From contig JADJNA010000030.1 in the NCBI GenBank assembly GCA_016709305.1, positions 1 to 63,588 on the forward strand: DNA of 63,588 nucleotides. The letters run 5' to 3'. This document shows positions 35,229-43,254 of the stretch, in pieces (within the stretch, counting starts at the first letter, position 1; the number at the start of each line of letters is the position of its first letter). The notes beneath the pieces were generated by a model, which was given only the letters and a program-made list of their open reading frames with translations, ran no database searches and was not told the DNA's origin. The DNA comes from Candidatus Villigracilis saccharophilus. GTDB lineage: Bacteria; Chloroflexota; Anaerolineae; Anaerolineales; Villigracilaceae. Position numbers and translations under genes: made by a program.

Positions 35229-36449
35229 ATGACCGAAACCCGCAAACTCCGCGTCTTCCTTTGCCATTCTTCGCAAGACAAACCAATTGTCCGCGAACTC
35301 TACCAGCGGCTCAACGCCGAAGGCTGGATTGATCCCTGGCTTGATGAAGAGAAACTCCTCCCGGGGCAGAATTGGGATATGGAGATTGAGAAAGCTGTGG
35401 AAACCGCCGATGCGGTGATTGTGTGTCTTTCCAATACCTCTGTAACAAAAGAGGGATACGTTCAACGTGAATTAAAATTTGTTTTGGATATTGCGCTGGA
35501 AAAACCGGAAGAAGCAATTTTTATTATTCCATTGCGTTTGGAGGATTGTAATCCGCCGAGAAGGTTGCGTTTATGGCAATATGCCGATTATTTTCCTGCC
35601 AGTGGTAGGGAGGTCGCTTATAAACGATTATTAGCCAGCTTGAAACTGAGGCAAGACAGTCTTGATATTCAAATTTACGCAAATATATTAAATAAAAATG
35701 CATCTGTGGGCGAGTTACCTGATAATAAATTGGGGGTAAAGACAATTTCTTTTGGCAAAATGGAATACGTACAAGTACCTGCGGGGAAATTTTTAATGGG
35801 AAGTGATGATATTGAAATTGCAAGTCCTCAGTTTGAAATGGACCTTCCATATGATTTTTGGATTGGTAAAACCTTGATAACAAACGAGCAATATGAAAGA
35901 TTTGCAATTGATGATGGATTCTCTTTTCGAACGAAAAATGGCATGGAATCATTGCCAGTTGTTGATGTGCGTTGGCAGGATGCCCAGGATTTTGTTCGTT
36001 GGTTGAATAAAATCTACCAAGCGGATTTGCCTTTAGGTTATGTTTTTGACCTGCCATTAGAATCGGAATGGGAGAAAGCATCTCGTGGAACTGATGGCCG
36101 GATTTATCCATGGGGCGATGAATTCGATCGTGAAAAATGTAATGTTCATGAAAGCGGTAAAGGTAATATAACCCCGGTAGGAATGTATGCTCCTTATGGG
36201 GATAGTCCTTATGGCGCATCTGATATGGCTGGTGATGTTTGGGAGTGGACTCGATCTGTGTATAGAAAATATCCATATGCGGAATCTATTGGGCAAACCA
36301 AACATAATGTAACGGATTTATTAGTATTAAAAGGAGGGTCATTTTTTAATCTTGCAAAGAATGCGCGTTGCGCTTTTCGAAATAGGGCACGGGCGGAGAA
36401 TAGTAGTGATAATTTGGGTTTTCGCTTGGTAATTTCGCCCAAGAAATAA
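35229..36449 (+). CDS. TIR domain fused to formylglycine-generating-enzyme-like domain
   Basis: 406 residues. The TIR domain (about 7-140) begins RKLRVFLCHSSQDKPIVREL and continues PWLDEEKLLPGQNWDMEIEKAVETADAVIV, split here for length, with the conserved acidic residue in DMEIEKA at the position of the NADase Glu. The second part (about 175-406) is an FGE-sulfatase / SUMF-like domain: VQVPAGKFLMGS, LVTNEQY-type segment TLITNEQYERF, PVVDVRWQDAQDFVRWL, SEWEKASRG, YPWG, DMAGDVWEW and the end GFRLVIS. In similar proteins this domain often binds ligands rather than making formylglycine; the two catalytic Cys of true FGE are not evident. Possible role in NAD-based defence or signalling. Confidence 0.85.
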   Translation: MTETRKLRVFLCHSSQDKPIVRELYQRLNAEGWIDPWLDEEKLLPGQNWDMEIEKAVETADAVIVCLSNTSVTKEGYVQRELKFVLDIALEKPEEAIFIIPLRLEDCNPPRRLRLWQYADYFPASGREVAYKRLLASLKLRQDSLDIQIYANILNKNASVGELPDNKLGVKTISFGKMEYVQVPAGKFLMGSDDIEIASPQFEMDLPYDFWIGKTLITNEQYERFAIDDGFSFRTKNGMESLPVVDVRWQDAQDFVRWLNKIYQADLPLGYVFDLPLESEWEKASRGTDGRIYPWGDEFDREKCNVHESGKGNITPVGMYAPYGDSPYGASDMAGDVWEWTRSVYRKYPYAESIGQTKHNVTDLLVLKGGSFFNLAKNARCAFRNRARAENSSDNLGFRLVISPKK

Positions 36450-36487
36450 TAAAAACCCTATGCTGCTCTTTGCGGGACGATTAAGAA

Positions 36488-36520
36488 AAAAATCGGATGT
36501 CATAACGACATCCGATTTTT
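36488..36520. terminator. Bidirectional terminator between TIR-FGE and metG
   Basis: Perfect 14-base stem AAAAATCGGATGTC / GACATCCGATTTTT with a five-base loop. A-tract and T-tract flank it, so it serves both convergent genes. Confidence 0.95.
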
Positions 36521-36523
36521 AAT

Positions 36524-38344
36524 TTACTTTCCCAACCTTTCCCTTTCTACATCAATCACTTCAATCTCCAACTTCTTAAACAGCGGACCCGGTTGATTCA
36601 ACTTCTTCCCGGGCTGTAACTCGCTGGGTTTCCATTGCAAGCCTTCAATGGGTTTATATCTCAACACCGTATGCTCGCCGAGCGAGTCTTTGACCGTCTC
36701 GGTGTATTGCTCGCCGAAGAGGGGAGTCTCGTAGTTGAAGAAGCCGTGCAGTTTTTCGCAGGTGAAGGGCAGGAACGGCGCGAACATCACCTTGAGCGAG
36801 TCTATGGCTTTGAGCGCGGTGTAGACGGTCTTCGATGCGCCGTCCTTGTCCACTTTGATGGCAGACCACGGCGCGTTGACATCGAGATATTGATTGACCA
36901 CGGTGGCGAGTTTCATCGCCTCGCCCAACGCAGAGCGCAGCCGCACGGCATCGAGCTCTGCGCCGACAGTGTTGAATCCATTTTCAATGGTGGCGAGCAG
37001 TTCAAGGTCTGCGGGACGCAATGCAGGGGCGGATCGCGATCCGCCCGTACTTAATTCCACATCAGGCACATGCCCATCCCAATTCTTATAACAAAAGGCC
37101 AGCACACGATTTGCGAGGTTGCCCCAAGTCGCCACCAACTCGTTGTTGTTGCGCGCCACGAACTCGGCCCAATCCCAATCGCTGTCCTTGCTTTCGGGCA
37201 TGTTGACGGTCAGGTAATAGCGCAGCGCATCAGGGTCGAAGCGGGTCAGCGCGTCGCGTCCCCAAACCGCCCAGTTGCGCGAGCCGCTGATCTTCTTGCC
37301 TTCGAGATTCATGAATTGATTGGCGGGCACGTCATACGGCAGGATGAGCGGATTTTCATCGCCCGCGAAAATTTCCATGAACGCGCTGCCTACGCCCATT
37401 AACTCGGCGGGCCAGAGCGATGTGTGGAAGAAGATGTTATCTTTGCCAATGAAGTGATATTGCTTCGCTTTCGGATTCGTCCACCAATCGCGCCACGCTT
37501 CGCCATTACCCGATACCTGACTCCACTCAATGGGGGCGGAGAGATACCCGATGACGGCTTCGAACCACACGTAGAGTTTCTTGGTTTCCCAACTTGGGTC
37601 GTCCACTGGGACGGGAATGCCCCAATCGAGATCACGGGTGATGGCGCGCGGTTTGAGTCCCTCGGCTTCGATCTTTCTCAGCGATTCGCCCAGGACGGTA
37701 TCGCGCATATATTCGGCGCGGTCTTTGAGATATTTGATAACATCGGGTTCAAGCTTCGAGAGATCAATGAAGAAATGTTCAGTGTCGCGTAATTCTGGCG
37801 AGGATGTATCGCCTTCGACCTTTGATTTTGGATTAACCAATTTGGTTGGATCAAGCACATTTCCACAGGCGTCGCATTGATCGGAGCGAGCGCCGTCAGT
37901 GCCGCAAATGTAGCAAGTCCCTTCGATATAGCGGTCAGGCAGGAAGCGATTCAGCCCGGGCGAGAACCATTGCGGTTCGGTCTTCTTGAACAGGAATCCG
38001 TTTTTTTGTAAGGCTAAAAAGATGCTTTGCGAAACCTTGAAATGATTTTCGCTGTGCGTGGTGGTGTACAGATCATACGAAATGCCGATCTGCTTGAACA
38101 GTTCAATGAAGCCTTCATGATAGAACTTGTACACTTCCTCGACCGGCTTGCCGAGTTTATCCGCGCTCATGGTGACTGGTGTGCCGTGAGAGTCGGTGCC
38201 TGTGATCATCAGCACCTTATCACCCTTGAGGCGGTGATAGCGCGCGGAAATGTCCCCGGGCAGGTGAGAACCCGTCAGGTTTCCTACGTGGATTTCAGCA
38301 TTGGCATAAGGCCAGGCAACAGCGATTAGGATGTTTTCATTCAT
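36524..38344 (-). CDS. metG: Methionyl-tRNA synthetase
   Basis: 606 residues from the ATG at 38344, chosen because GGAG lies seven bases upstream and the protein then begins MNENILIAVAWPYANAEIHVGN; an ATG 18 bases earlier lacks a site. PYANAEIHVG is the HIGH-type signature. A zinc knuckle has CYIC and CDAC pairs. The KMSKS-type loop reads KKISGSRN, with Gly where Lys is usual. DWDWAEF and the helical anticodon-binding domain follow; the protein ends without the tRNA-binding EMAP domain. An in-frame palindromic repeat inserts GGSRSAP in the C-terminal part. Upstream lies a methionine-rich leader with a terminator. Confidence 0.95.
   Translation of the reverse strand: MNENILIAVAWPYANAEIHVGNLTGSHLPGDISARYHRLKGDKVLMITGTDSHGTPVTMSADKLGKPVEEVYKFYHEGFIELFKQIGISYDLYTTTHSENHFKVSQSIFLALQKNGFLFKKTEPQWFSPGLNRFLPDRYIEGTCYICGTDGARSDQCDACGNVLDPTKLVNPKSKVEGDTSSPELRDTEHFFIDLSKLEPDVIKYLKDRAEYMRDTVLGESLRKIEAEGLKPRAITRDLDWGIPVPVDDPSWETKKLYVWFEAVIGYLSAPIEWSQVSGNGEAWRDWWTNPKAKQYHFIGKDNIFFHTSLWPAELMGVGSAFMEIFAGDENPLILPYDVPANQFMNLEGKKISGSRNWAVWGRDALTRFDPDALRYYLTVNMPESKDSDWDWAEFVARNNNELVATWGNLANRVLAFCYKNWDGHVPDVELSTGGSRSAPALRPADLELLATIENGFNTVGAELDAVRLRSALGEAMKLATVVNQYLDVNAPWSAIKVDKDGASKTVYTALKAIDSLKVMFAPFLPFTCEKLHGFFNYETPLFGEQYTETVKDSLGEHTVLRYKPIEGLQWKPSELQPGKKLNQPGPLFKKLEIEVIDVERERLGK
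37027..37046. repeat. Perfect 20-base palindrome inside metG
   Basis: GGGCGGATCG / CGATCCGCCC, a perfect self-complementary sequence, flanked by CA and GTAC. It encodes a Gly/Ser/Arg/Pro-rich insertion between the catalytic and anticodon-binding parts of MetRS, where family members vary in length. The form recalls REP-type dispersed palindromes of Chloroflexota genomes, which I recognise only from general knowledge. Confidence 0.6.
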
Positions 38345-38362
38345 AGGTAACTCCAGTTTCAT

Positions 38363-38499
38363 ATGTCATTACGAGGAACTCTTTTTTTGGGACGACACTG
38401 GCTCGTACACCAGTTCGGTGAGCAATCTGCTTGCAATCGTAAATTTTCATTTGGGTCATGCCATGAGATTGCTTCGGGCTGTGTCCTTCGCAATGACAT
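38363..38499. repeat. MITE-like or REP-like dispersed element in the metG leader
   Basis: 137 bases bounded by imperfect inverted ends ATGTCATTACGAGG and CCTTCGCAATGACAT. Inside are subterminal GAGCAATCTGCTTGCAAT and GAGATTGCTTCGGGC, also partly complementary. This matches the widespread GTCATTGCGAGG...GCAATCTC type of non-coding repeat. It has no coding capacity and lies between the leader terminator and the metG start, within the transcript. Confidence 0.65.
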
Positions 38500-38506
38500 G
38501 GCTATT

Positions 38507-38540
38507 ACAAACAAAAAGGCTGTCCGCGAAATGGACAGCC
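38507..38540 (-). terminator. Leader terminator (attenuator) upstream of metG
   Basis: On the minus strand GGCTGTCC - ATTTCGC - GGACAGCC - TTTTTGTTTG: an eight-base perfect GC-rich stem with a T-rich tail. It begins 23 bases after the stop codon of the Met-rich leader and about 165 bases before the metG ATG. There is no upstream full-size gene on this strand for it to terminate, so it acts inside the metG leader. A weaker hairpin (GTTTAC-ACAC-GTGAAC, 38563-38548) lies between leader stop and terminator. Confidence 0.8.
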
Positions 38541-38563
38541 CGTTTTCGTTCACGTGTGTAAAC

Positions 38564-38674
38564 CTAACGTGCTTTCCAATTGGCGCAGCAGAACATTTCC
38601 ATTCGCATTATGCTATGCATCGGGCGCATGGCCATGGTCATTAACACCATTGGGTAAGCAGATCTCGTATTCAT
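38564..38674 (-). CDS. Methionine-rich leader peptide of metG
   Basis: 36-codon ORF ending in TAG. It holds nine Met codons, eight of them in the nineteen residues 9-27, including PMVLMTMAMRPMH and MRMEMF. It lies upstream of the methionyl-tRNA synthetase gene on the same strand, immediately before an intrinsic terminator. Its ATG has no Shine-Dalgarno sequence but lies seven bases after a -10 box, so it would be translated from a leaderless mRNA. By analogy to trpL, hisL, pheL and similar leaders, ribosome stalling at Met codons when charged tRNA-Met is scarce would alter folding downstream. Peptide expression is inferred. Confidence 0.72.
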   Translation of the reverse strand: MNTRSAYPMVLMTMAMRPMHSIMRMEMFCCANWKAR

Positions 38675-38681
38675 GGCGTGT

Positions 38682-38710
38682 AGTTTACTATGGCGTGCTC
38701 TGTGTTGCAA
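38682..38710 (-). promoter_or_regulatory. Promoter of the metG leader
   Basis: TTGCAA (38710-38705), a 17-base spacer and TAAACT (38687-38682) on the minus strand. Seven bases follow to the ATG of the leader peptide, so transcription is expected to begin at that ATG. Confidence 0.55.
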
Positions 38711-38842
38711 GTCCACTTTTCATATGGGCTTCATTAGTATATTGATGGGTGTCTGTAAATGGTTGTTTGTGGTATATTTCACAATACGAGGGTGGGCAGG
38801 GGCTTGATAAATGCCCAAGGCGAATGTAAGTTGGAGTTGAAC

Positions 38843-39340
38843 ATGATCGAATATATTAAGTATTTTCTTCTTCTGACGGGGGCTATTTTCTGCGCGTATC
38901 GTGCAACTGTATCCAAGCGGATCCTATCGTCAACTTTATATCTGGCGTGTATCAGCGCATTGACCTCGGTGGTCATTTTCATGCTGGGCGCAACTCAAGT
39001 GGCGGTGATGGAACTCTCGGTGGGTGCGGGACTGGTCACGGTGCTGATGGTTTATGCATTAAGCGTGGTGGGTGAAGATGCACTTGACCCGACGTCCGTA
39101 ATCCCTAAGCCGCTGGCAATTGGACTCGTTGCTGCGGTGACGATCTTGCTGGCATGGATGGTATATCCCGCAATTCAGTCTGCTGGCCTGATGGGCTCGG
39201 TTGACCTCGCCAGTGTTTTATGGCGGCAGCGAGTGCTGGATGTCTGGATACAGATCGTTTTGATCTTCTCTGGCGTGATGGGCGTTTTAGGGTTGTTATC
39301 AGAGCGAACGCCTGGTCATAGCGAAGAGGTGCATCAATGA
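38843..39340 (+). CDS. Group 4 hydrogenase membrane subunit, NuoJ/MbhD-like
   Basis: About 165 residues and four or five helices from the ATG at 38843, preceded by GGAG; an upstream in-frame start lies in non-coding sequence. The central helix pair (VIFMLGATQVAVMELSVGAG followed by LVTVLMVYAL) resembles NuoJ and the MbhD/MnhB-like subunits, including the Glu in VMELSVG, equivalent to a conserved charge on the proton path. First gene of the ten-gene hydrogenase operon, overlapping the next gene by ATGA. Confidence 0.75.
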   Translation: MIEYIKYFLLLTGAIFCAYRATVSKRILSSTLYLACISALTSVVIFMLGATQVAVMELSVGAGLVTVLMVYALSVVGEDALDPTSVIPKPLAIGLVAAVTILLAWMVYPAIQSAGLMGSVDLASVLWRQRVLDVWIQIVLIFSGVMGVLGLLSERTPGHSEEVHQ

Positions 39341-39648
39341 ATTATTCCCCGCTAAATATTATTCTGATTGGCATCGCTGGCTTGCTCGGCGTTGGTTTTT
39401 ATGGGCTCTTGATCACGCGCAACCTGATCAAAGTTGTGATGATGCTGCAGATCCTGATCAAGGCTGTTGTACTGGCTTTGGTCTTTGCCGGAAAAGTCAG
39501 CGGCAACTTAGGCTTGGGGCAATCCACCGCCGCGACAGTTATCGTAGCTGACACGATCGTGGCTGTTGTCGGGCTGGCACTCGCTGTGCAGGTGCGTCGT
39601 CGCTTTGGCACATTGGATGTGCCGAAGATTTCCACTCTAAAAGGTTGA
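39337..39648 (+). CDS. Hydrogenase membrane subunit, NuoK/MrpC-like
   Basis: 103 residues and three helices, the size and topology of NuoK, MrpC and MbhG. LGVGFYGLLITRNLIKVVMM is the first conserved segment, and STAATVIVADTIVAVVGLAL corresponds to the family's DPxxQALVLTAIVI region. NuoK-like subunits form part of the proton channel linking the antiporter-like subunits. It ends two bases before the NuoL-like gene. Confidence 0.8.
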   Translation: MNYSPLNIILIGIAGLLGVGFYGLLITRNLIKVVMMLQILIKAVVLALVFAGKVSGNLGLGQSTAATVIVADTIVAVVGLALAVQVRRRFGTLDVPKISTLKG

Positions 39649-39649
39649 T

Positions 39650-41401
39650 ATGGCTGGCATATTAATTCTTCTTATTATCGGAATTCCCTGGTTGGGCGCG
39701 CTTGTGGTTTGGGCGATTGGCGATCAACGCGCAAAAGCTCAACACACATTGGCTGTGATTTTCAGCCTGCTATCTGGGATTGCTTCGCTGATTCTTATGG
39801 CTTATGTAGATTCGCGTTCCGCAATTAATCTGACACTTGCTTCTGCTTTCGGTAACCTGACCTTCGTCCCTGACGGACTCGCCGTCACATTGACGGTTAT
39901 TGCTACCGTTATCGGCTCACTGGCAGTTCTGTTCTCAGTCGATTACATGCGCGGTGAAGCACAACTTGGACGTTATTACTTCATGGTCTTATTCTTTATC
40001 GGCGCAATGGCTGGACTGGTTTTAAGCGGTAATTTGTTATTCACATTTTTCTTCTGGGAGATCACCGCGCTCTGTTCATATGGATTGATCTCTTTCTACA
40101 ATGACGATCCAAAAGCAGTAGCGGGCGGTATCAAAGCGCTCATCATTACCCAAGTTGGTGGAGTTGGTTTATTAGCAGGCACGTTGATCGCTTATACACA
40201 CCTTGGTAGTTTTCAAATTGCAGATGTACTTGCAAATGCCAATTCAATTCCAGCAATCGCCTTATCGTTCATGGCATTTAGTTTTTTAATCGCCGCCGCG
40301 GCCAAGTCAGCGCAATTCCCATTTCACACCTGGCTGCCAGATGCAATGGAAGCGCCAACACCGATCAGCGCCCTCATCCATGCCGCGACAATGGTCAACG
40401 CGGGCATTTATCTCCTGGCACGTTTTTACCCTGCGTTTGAGTCTGTTCCTGGATGGAAAACTGCGGTCATTATGGTTGGCGTCACTTCGGCGCTGATCAC
40501 AGCCTTCATGGCCTTGACCGCCACTGACCTCAAACGCGCGCTGGCTTATTCAACGGTCAGTCAACTTGGGTACATGGTTTATGCAATTGGCGCAGGCGGT
40601 GTGCTTGCGAGTCAATTCCACTTGCTGAGTCACGCGGTTTTCAAGGCTCTGCTTTTTCTTACAGCAGGTTCTGTCATTCACGCAGTAGGCACGCGCGACA
40701 TGCGCCGCATGGGCGGTCTCAGTACAAAAATGCCGTTTGCTCGCAATGTCTTTATCATCGGCGCACTCGCGTTGATGGGGCTTCCGATCTTCAACGGTTT
40801 CTGGAGCAAGGAACTCATTCTCGAAGTCGGCCTCGAACATTCTCCGCTCTGGGCGTACATCCTCATGCTGATCGGCGCAGGCCTGACCGCCTTCTACACC
40901 TTCCGTATGACATGGATGGTCTTCTTCGGCACGCAGCGTGAAGAATTGCATGTCCACGAAACAGGCGTGGCAATGAAAGTTTCACTCGCCTTGTTATCCA
41001 TCGGCACATGTATCACATGGTTATTTTTTGGCGGATTAAACAAGCTGTTATCTGAGTCCATGCCTTTTCATGGAATCGAAGAAGAATCCACGCTGGAGAT
41101 GGTCAAAGCGATCGGCTTCGCCCCAGCCACCTGGGTCGCTTTACTGATAATTGCTCTTGGTTTGACTTTGTTCTTCACTTTAGGACGAAAGGTTACGCTG
41201 ACAGAAAGTCCGCGCTGGCTTAACTCGCTCACCGAATCATCCTTCGGCTTTGAATCAGTGAATCACTTTGTCGTAGACTCGGTCGGCAAATTCGCTGAGA
41301 ATCTGCGTACCACTCAAACAGGTCAATTGAATTGGAATGTTCTCGGTATTATCGGCGCTTTGTTCGTGGTACTGGCTGTGCTGTTATGGGGCGGTGCATA
41401 A
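39650..41401 (+). CDS. Hydrogenase membrane subunit, NuoL/HyfB/MrpA-like
   Basis: 583 residues, about 15 helices. The antiporter signature is complete: AKSAQFPFHTWLPDAMEAPT followed by PISALIHAATMVNAGIYLLAR, DLKRALAYSTVSQLGYM and HAVFKALLFLTAGSV. LFFFWEITALCSYGLISFY is the helix 5 region with its essential Glu. These lysines, glutamate and histidines form the proton pathway. The C-terminal extension includes one terminal helix, as in HyfB/NuoL. It touches the next gene with no gap. Confidence 0.92.
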   Translation: MAGILILLIIGIPWLGALVVWAIGDQRAKAQHTLAVIFSLLSGIASLILMAYVDSRSAINLTLASAFGNLTFVPDGLAVTLTVIATVIGSLAVLFSVDYMRGEAQLGRYYFMVLFFIGAMAGLVLSGNLLFTFFFWEITALCSYGLISFYNDDPKAVAGGIKALIITQVGGVGLLAGTLIAYTHLGSFQIADVLANANSIPAIALSFMAFSFLIAAAAKSAQFPFHTWLPDAMEAPTPISALIHAATMVNAGIYLLARFYPAFESVPGWKTAVIMVGVTSALITAFMALTATDLKRALAYSTVSQLGYMVYAIGAGGVLASQFHLLSHAVFKALLFLTAGSVIHAVGTRDMRRMGGLSTKMPFARNVFIIGALALMGLPIFNGFWSKELILEVGLEHSPLWAYILMLIGAGLTAFYTFRMTWMVFFGTQREELHVHETGVAMKVSLALLSIGTCITWLFFGGLNKLLSESMPFHGIEEESTLEMVKAIGFAPATWVALLIIALGLTLFFTLGRKVTLTESPRWLNSLTESSFGFESVNHFVVDSVGKFAENLRTTQTGQLNWNVLGIIGALFVVLAVLLWGGA

Positions 41402-42922
41402 ATGACACTCTTAACTTTCATTGGCATGATCTTAATTCCGCTGATTTCCTCTCCGCTGGTTTATTTATCAGGCCGACTCGGTACGCATGAAACAATATTA
41501 CATCGCCGCTCCTACCTTGTGCGCGGACTGGCTCTGCTCGCCATCCTGCTCGCGTGGATTCCCTTTGTGCTTTCGGTGCGAACTTTCCTCGCAGGCCGCG
41601 TACAGGAATTCAACATCGAAGCCATTTGGCTGCGCGTGGACGGGATCAGTCTGCTGGCCTCCGCCATGATCCTCACGCTCGGCACTTTGGTCATTTTGTT
41701 CTCCGGCCCTTACATGGCTGGCGAAGTGGGCGAAGAAAAATATTACGCCATGCTGCTGGCGATGATCGGCTTGATGACCGGCCTCGCTTGCTCAGGTGAC
41801 CTGTTCAATCTGTGGATCTGGTTCGAAGGCATGGCGATCTCGTCATATCTATTGGTTGCCTTTTATCGTGAACAAGCCGCTTCATTGGAAGCAGGCATGA
41901 AATATCTTGTGCAAAGCGCGATTGGTTCCGTGATGGTATTAATGGGTATCGCTCTGGTTCTTGCCAATGCCGGGACGTTGGATCTGGCTGGGATTCGAGA
42001 AGCAGTCAGCGGGTCAGACGTGAACCATTTGGCTTTGCTTGGAGCGGGTGCATTATTCATCATCGGCTTTGGAGTCAAAGTCGCTATTGTCCCGCTGCAT
42101 ACATGGCTGCCCGACGCACATTCGCAAGCCCCCAGCGGAATCAGCGCTATGCTTTCGGGTGTGGTCATTGAAGTTGGTCTGATCGCAATGCTGCGCGCGC
42201 TTTCGGTTTTGCCAGGTTTTTCGCTTTCGTGGGGAATCCTGTTCATGGCGTTTGGCGCATTGAATATGTTGTATGGGAATTTACTGGCCTTACGGCAAAC
42301 CGTGGTCAAACGCATGCTGGCGTATTCGAGTCTAAGTCACATTGGCTATATCCTTTTGGGACTCGGCATAGCGCTTTATTCTGGAATGGAACTTGGCGCG
42401 CAAGGCGCGTTCTTCCATCTCTTCAATCACATGCTCATGAAGGGGCTCGCGTTCCTGTCTGTTGGCGCGTTGATCTATGGGCTCTTTCTAAAAAACGATT
42501 CGCACGCCTCTTTGAAAATATCCGATCTCGCTGGAACCGCGCAAAAGTATCCATGGGTTGCGCTTGCATTGAGCATCGCCGTGTTGGGACTCGGCGGCCT
42601 GCCGCCCTTGGCTGGCTTCATGTCCAAGTGGCAAATATTTGTGGCTGGCTTTCAAACACAGAACACCTGGATCATAGCGTTGATGATTTTCATGGCACTC
42701 AACAGTGTGCTCTCGCTTGCATATTATGCGCCGCTGGTGAATATGATGTATCGCAAATCGCCATCTGCTCAAGTGTTGGCAGGCAAACGTTTATCGCTGG
42801 CGATTGCATTACCGCTGGTGATCATGATGTTGGCAGTGATTATCCTGGGCTTTGCTCCTCAGCTTATGGACTGGGTAACAATTCCCGCCGCACAAGCTTT
42901 GATCACTATGTTTGGAAAATAA
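41402..42922 (+). CDS. Hydrogenase membrane subunit, NuoN/MrpD/MbhH-like
   Basis: 506 residues, about 14 helices. VAIVPLHTWLPDAHSQAPSG and LIAMLRALSVLPG are the core family motifs; KRMLAYSSLSHIGYILLGLG and LFNHMLMKGLAFLSVGALIYG follow. WIWFEGMAISSYLLVAFYR has the conserved Glu. With the preceding NuoL-like subunit it makes a two-pump membrane arm. GLPPLAGFMSKWQIF is the late helix common to the family. Confidence 0.9.
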   Translation: MTLLTFIGMILIPLISSPLVYLSGRLGTHETILHRRSYLVRGLALLAILLAWIPFVLSVRTFLAGRVQEFNIEAIWLRVDGISLLASAMILTLGTLVILFSGPYMAGEVGEEKYYAMLLAMIGLMTGLACSGDLFNLWIWFEGMAISSYLLVAFYREQAASLEAGMKYLVQSAIGSVMVLMGIALVLANAGTLDLAGIREAVSGSDVNHLALLGAGALFIIGFGVKVAIVPLHTWLPDAHSQAPSGISAMLSGVVIEVGLIAMLRALSVLPGFSLSWGILFMAFGALNMLYGNLLALRQTVVKRMLAYSSLSHIGYILLGLGIALYSGMELGAQGAFFHLFNHMLMKGLAFLSVGALIYGLFLKNDSHASLKISDLAGTAQKYPWVALALSIAVLGLGGLPPLAGFMSKWQIFVAGFQTQNTWIIALMIFMALNSVLSLAYYAPLVNMMYRKSPSAQVLAGKRLSLAIALPLVIMMLAVIILGFAPQLMDWVTIPAAQALITMFGK

Positions 42923-42926
42923 ACCT

Positions 42927-43241
42927 ATGACAAACTTACTCCTTACACCATTAATTGCATTCCTTATCTACGGTCTCGCCGTTTCAGCCGCATCTGGTCT
43001 TGGACGGTTATTCGCAGCCAAAGGACACAATTCTCAATTCAAATCAGAACCTTATGCCAGCGGAGAAGATTACGACCCGATTCCCGCTGCGCCGGGCTAT
43101 CGTCAGTTTTTTGTGATTGCATTATTCTTTGCAGTCCTGCACCTCGGTGTGATCATGGTCGGCAGCAGCGATCTTTCCTCTGTCACTGTAATTTATTTGC
43201 TCGGTTTGATACTGGCATTGATCGCTTTGATCCTTGGATAG
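42927..43241 (+). CDS. Hydrogenase membrane subunit, NuoA-like
   Basis: 104 residues from the ATG at 42927 (an in-frame ATG 15 bases upstream overlaps the previous gene). Three helices with the NuoA-type loop KSEPYASGEDYDPIPAAPGYRQFF, split: SEPYASGEDYD and YRQFFVIALFF correspond to the NuoA segment YECGxxP...RFSVxFYxIALLF. The Cys of that loop is replaced by Ser/Gly. NuoA homologs are absent from many group 4 hydrogenases but present in Nuo-like versions. Confidence 0.75.
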   Translation: MTNLLLTPLIAFLIYGLAVSAASGLGRLFAAKGHNSQFKSEPYASGEDYDPIPAAPGYRQFFVIALFFAVLHLGVIMVGSSDLSSVTVIYLLGLILALIALILG

Positions 43242-43254
43242 AAATGGTGAAACT

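Noticed and set aside
38759..38842. Earlier start for the NuoJ-like subunit
   Set aside because: The extra residues are polar and unconserved, and GGAG precedes the ATG at 38843.
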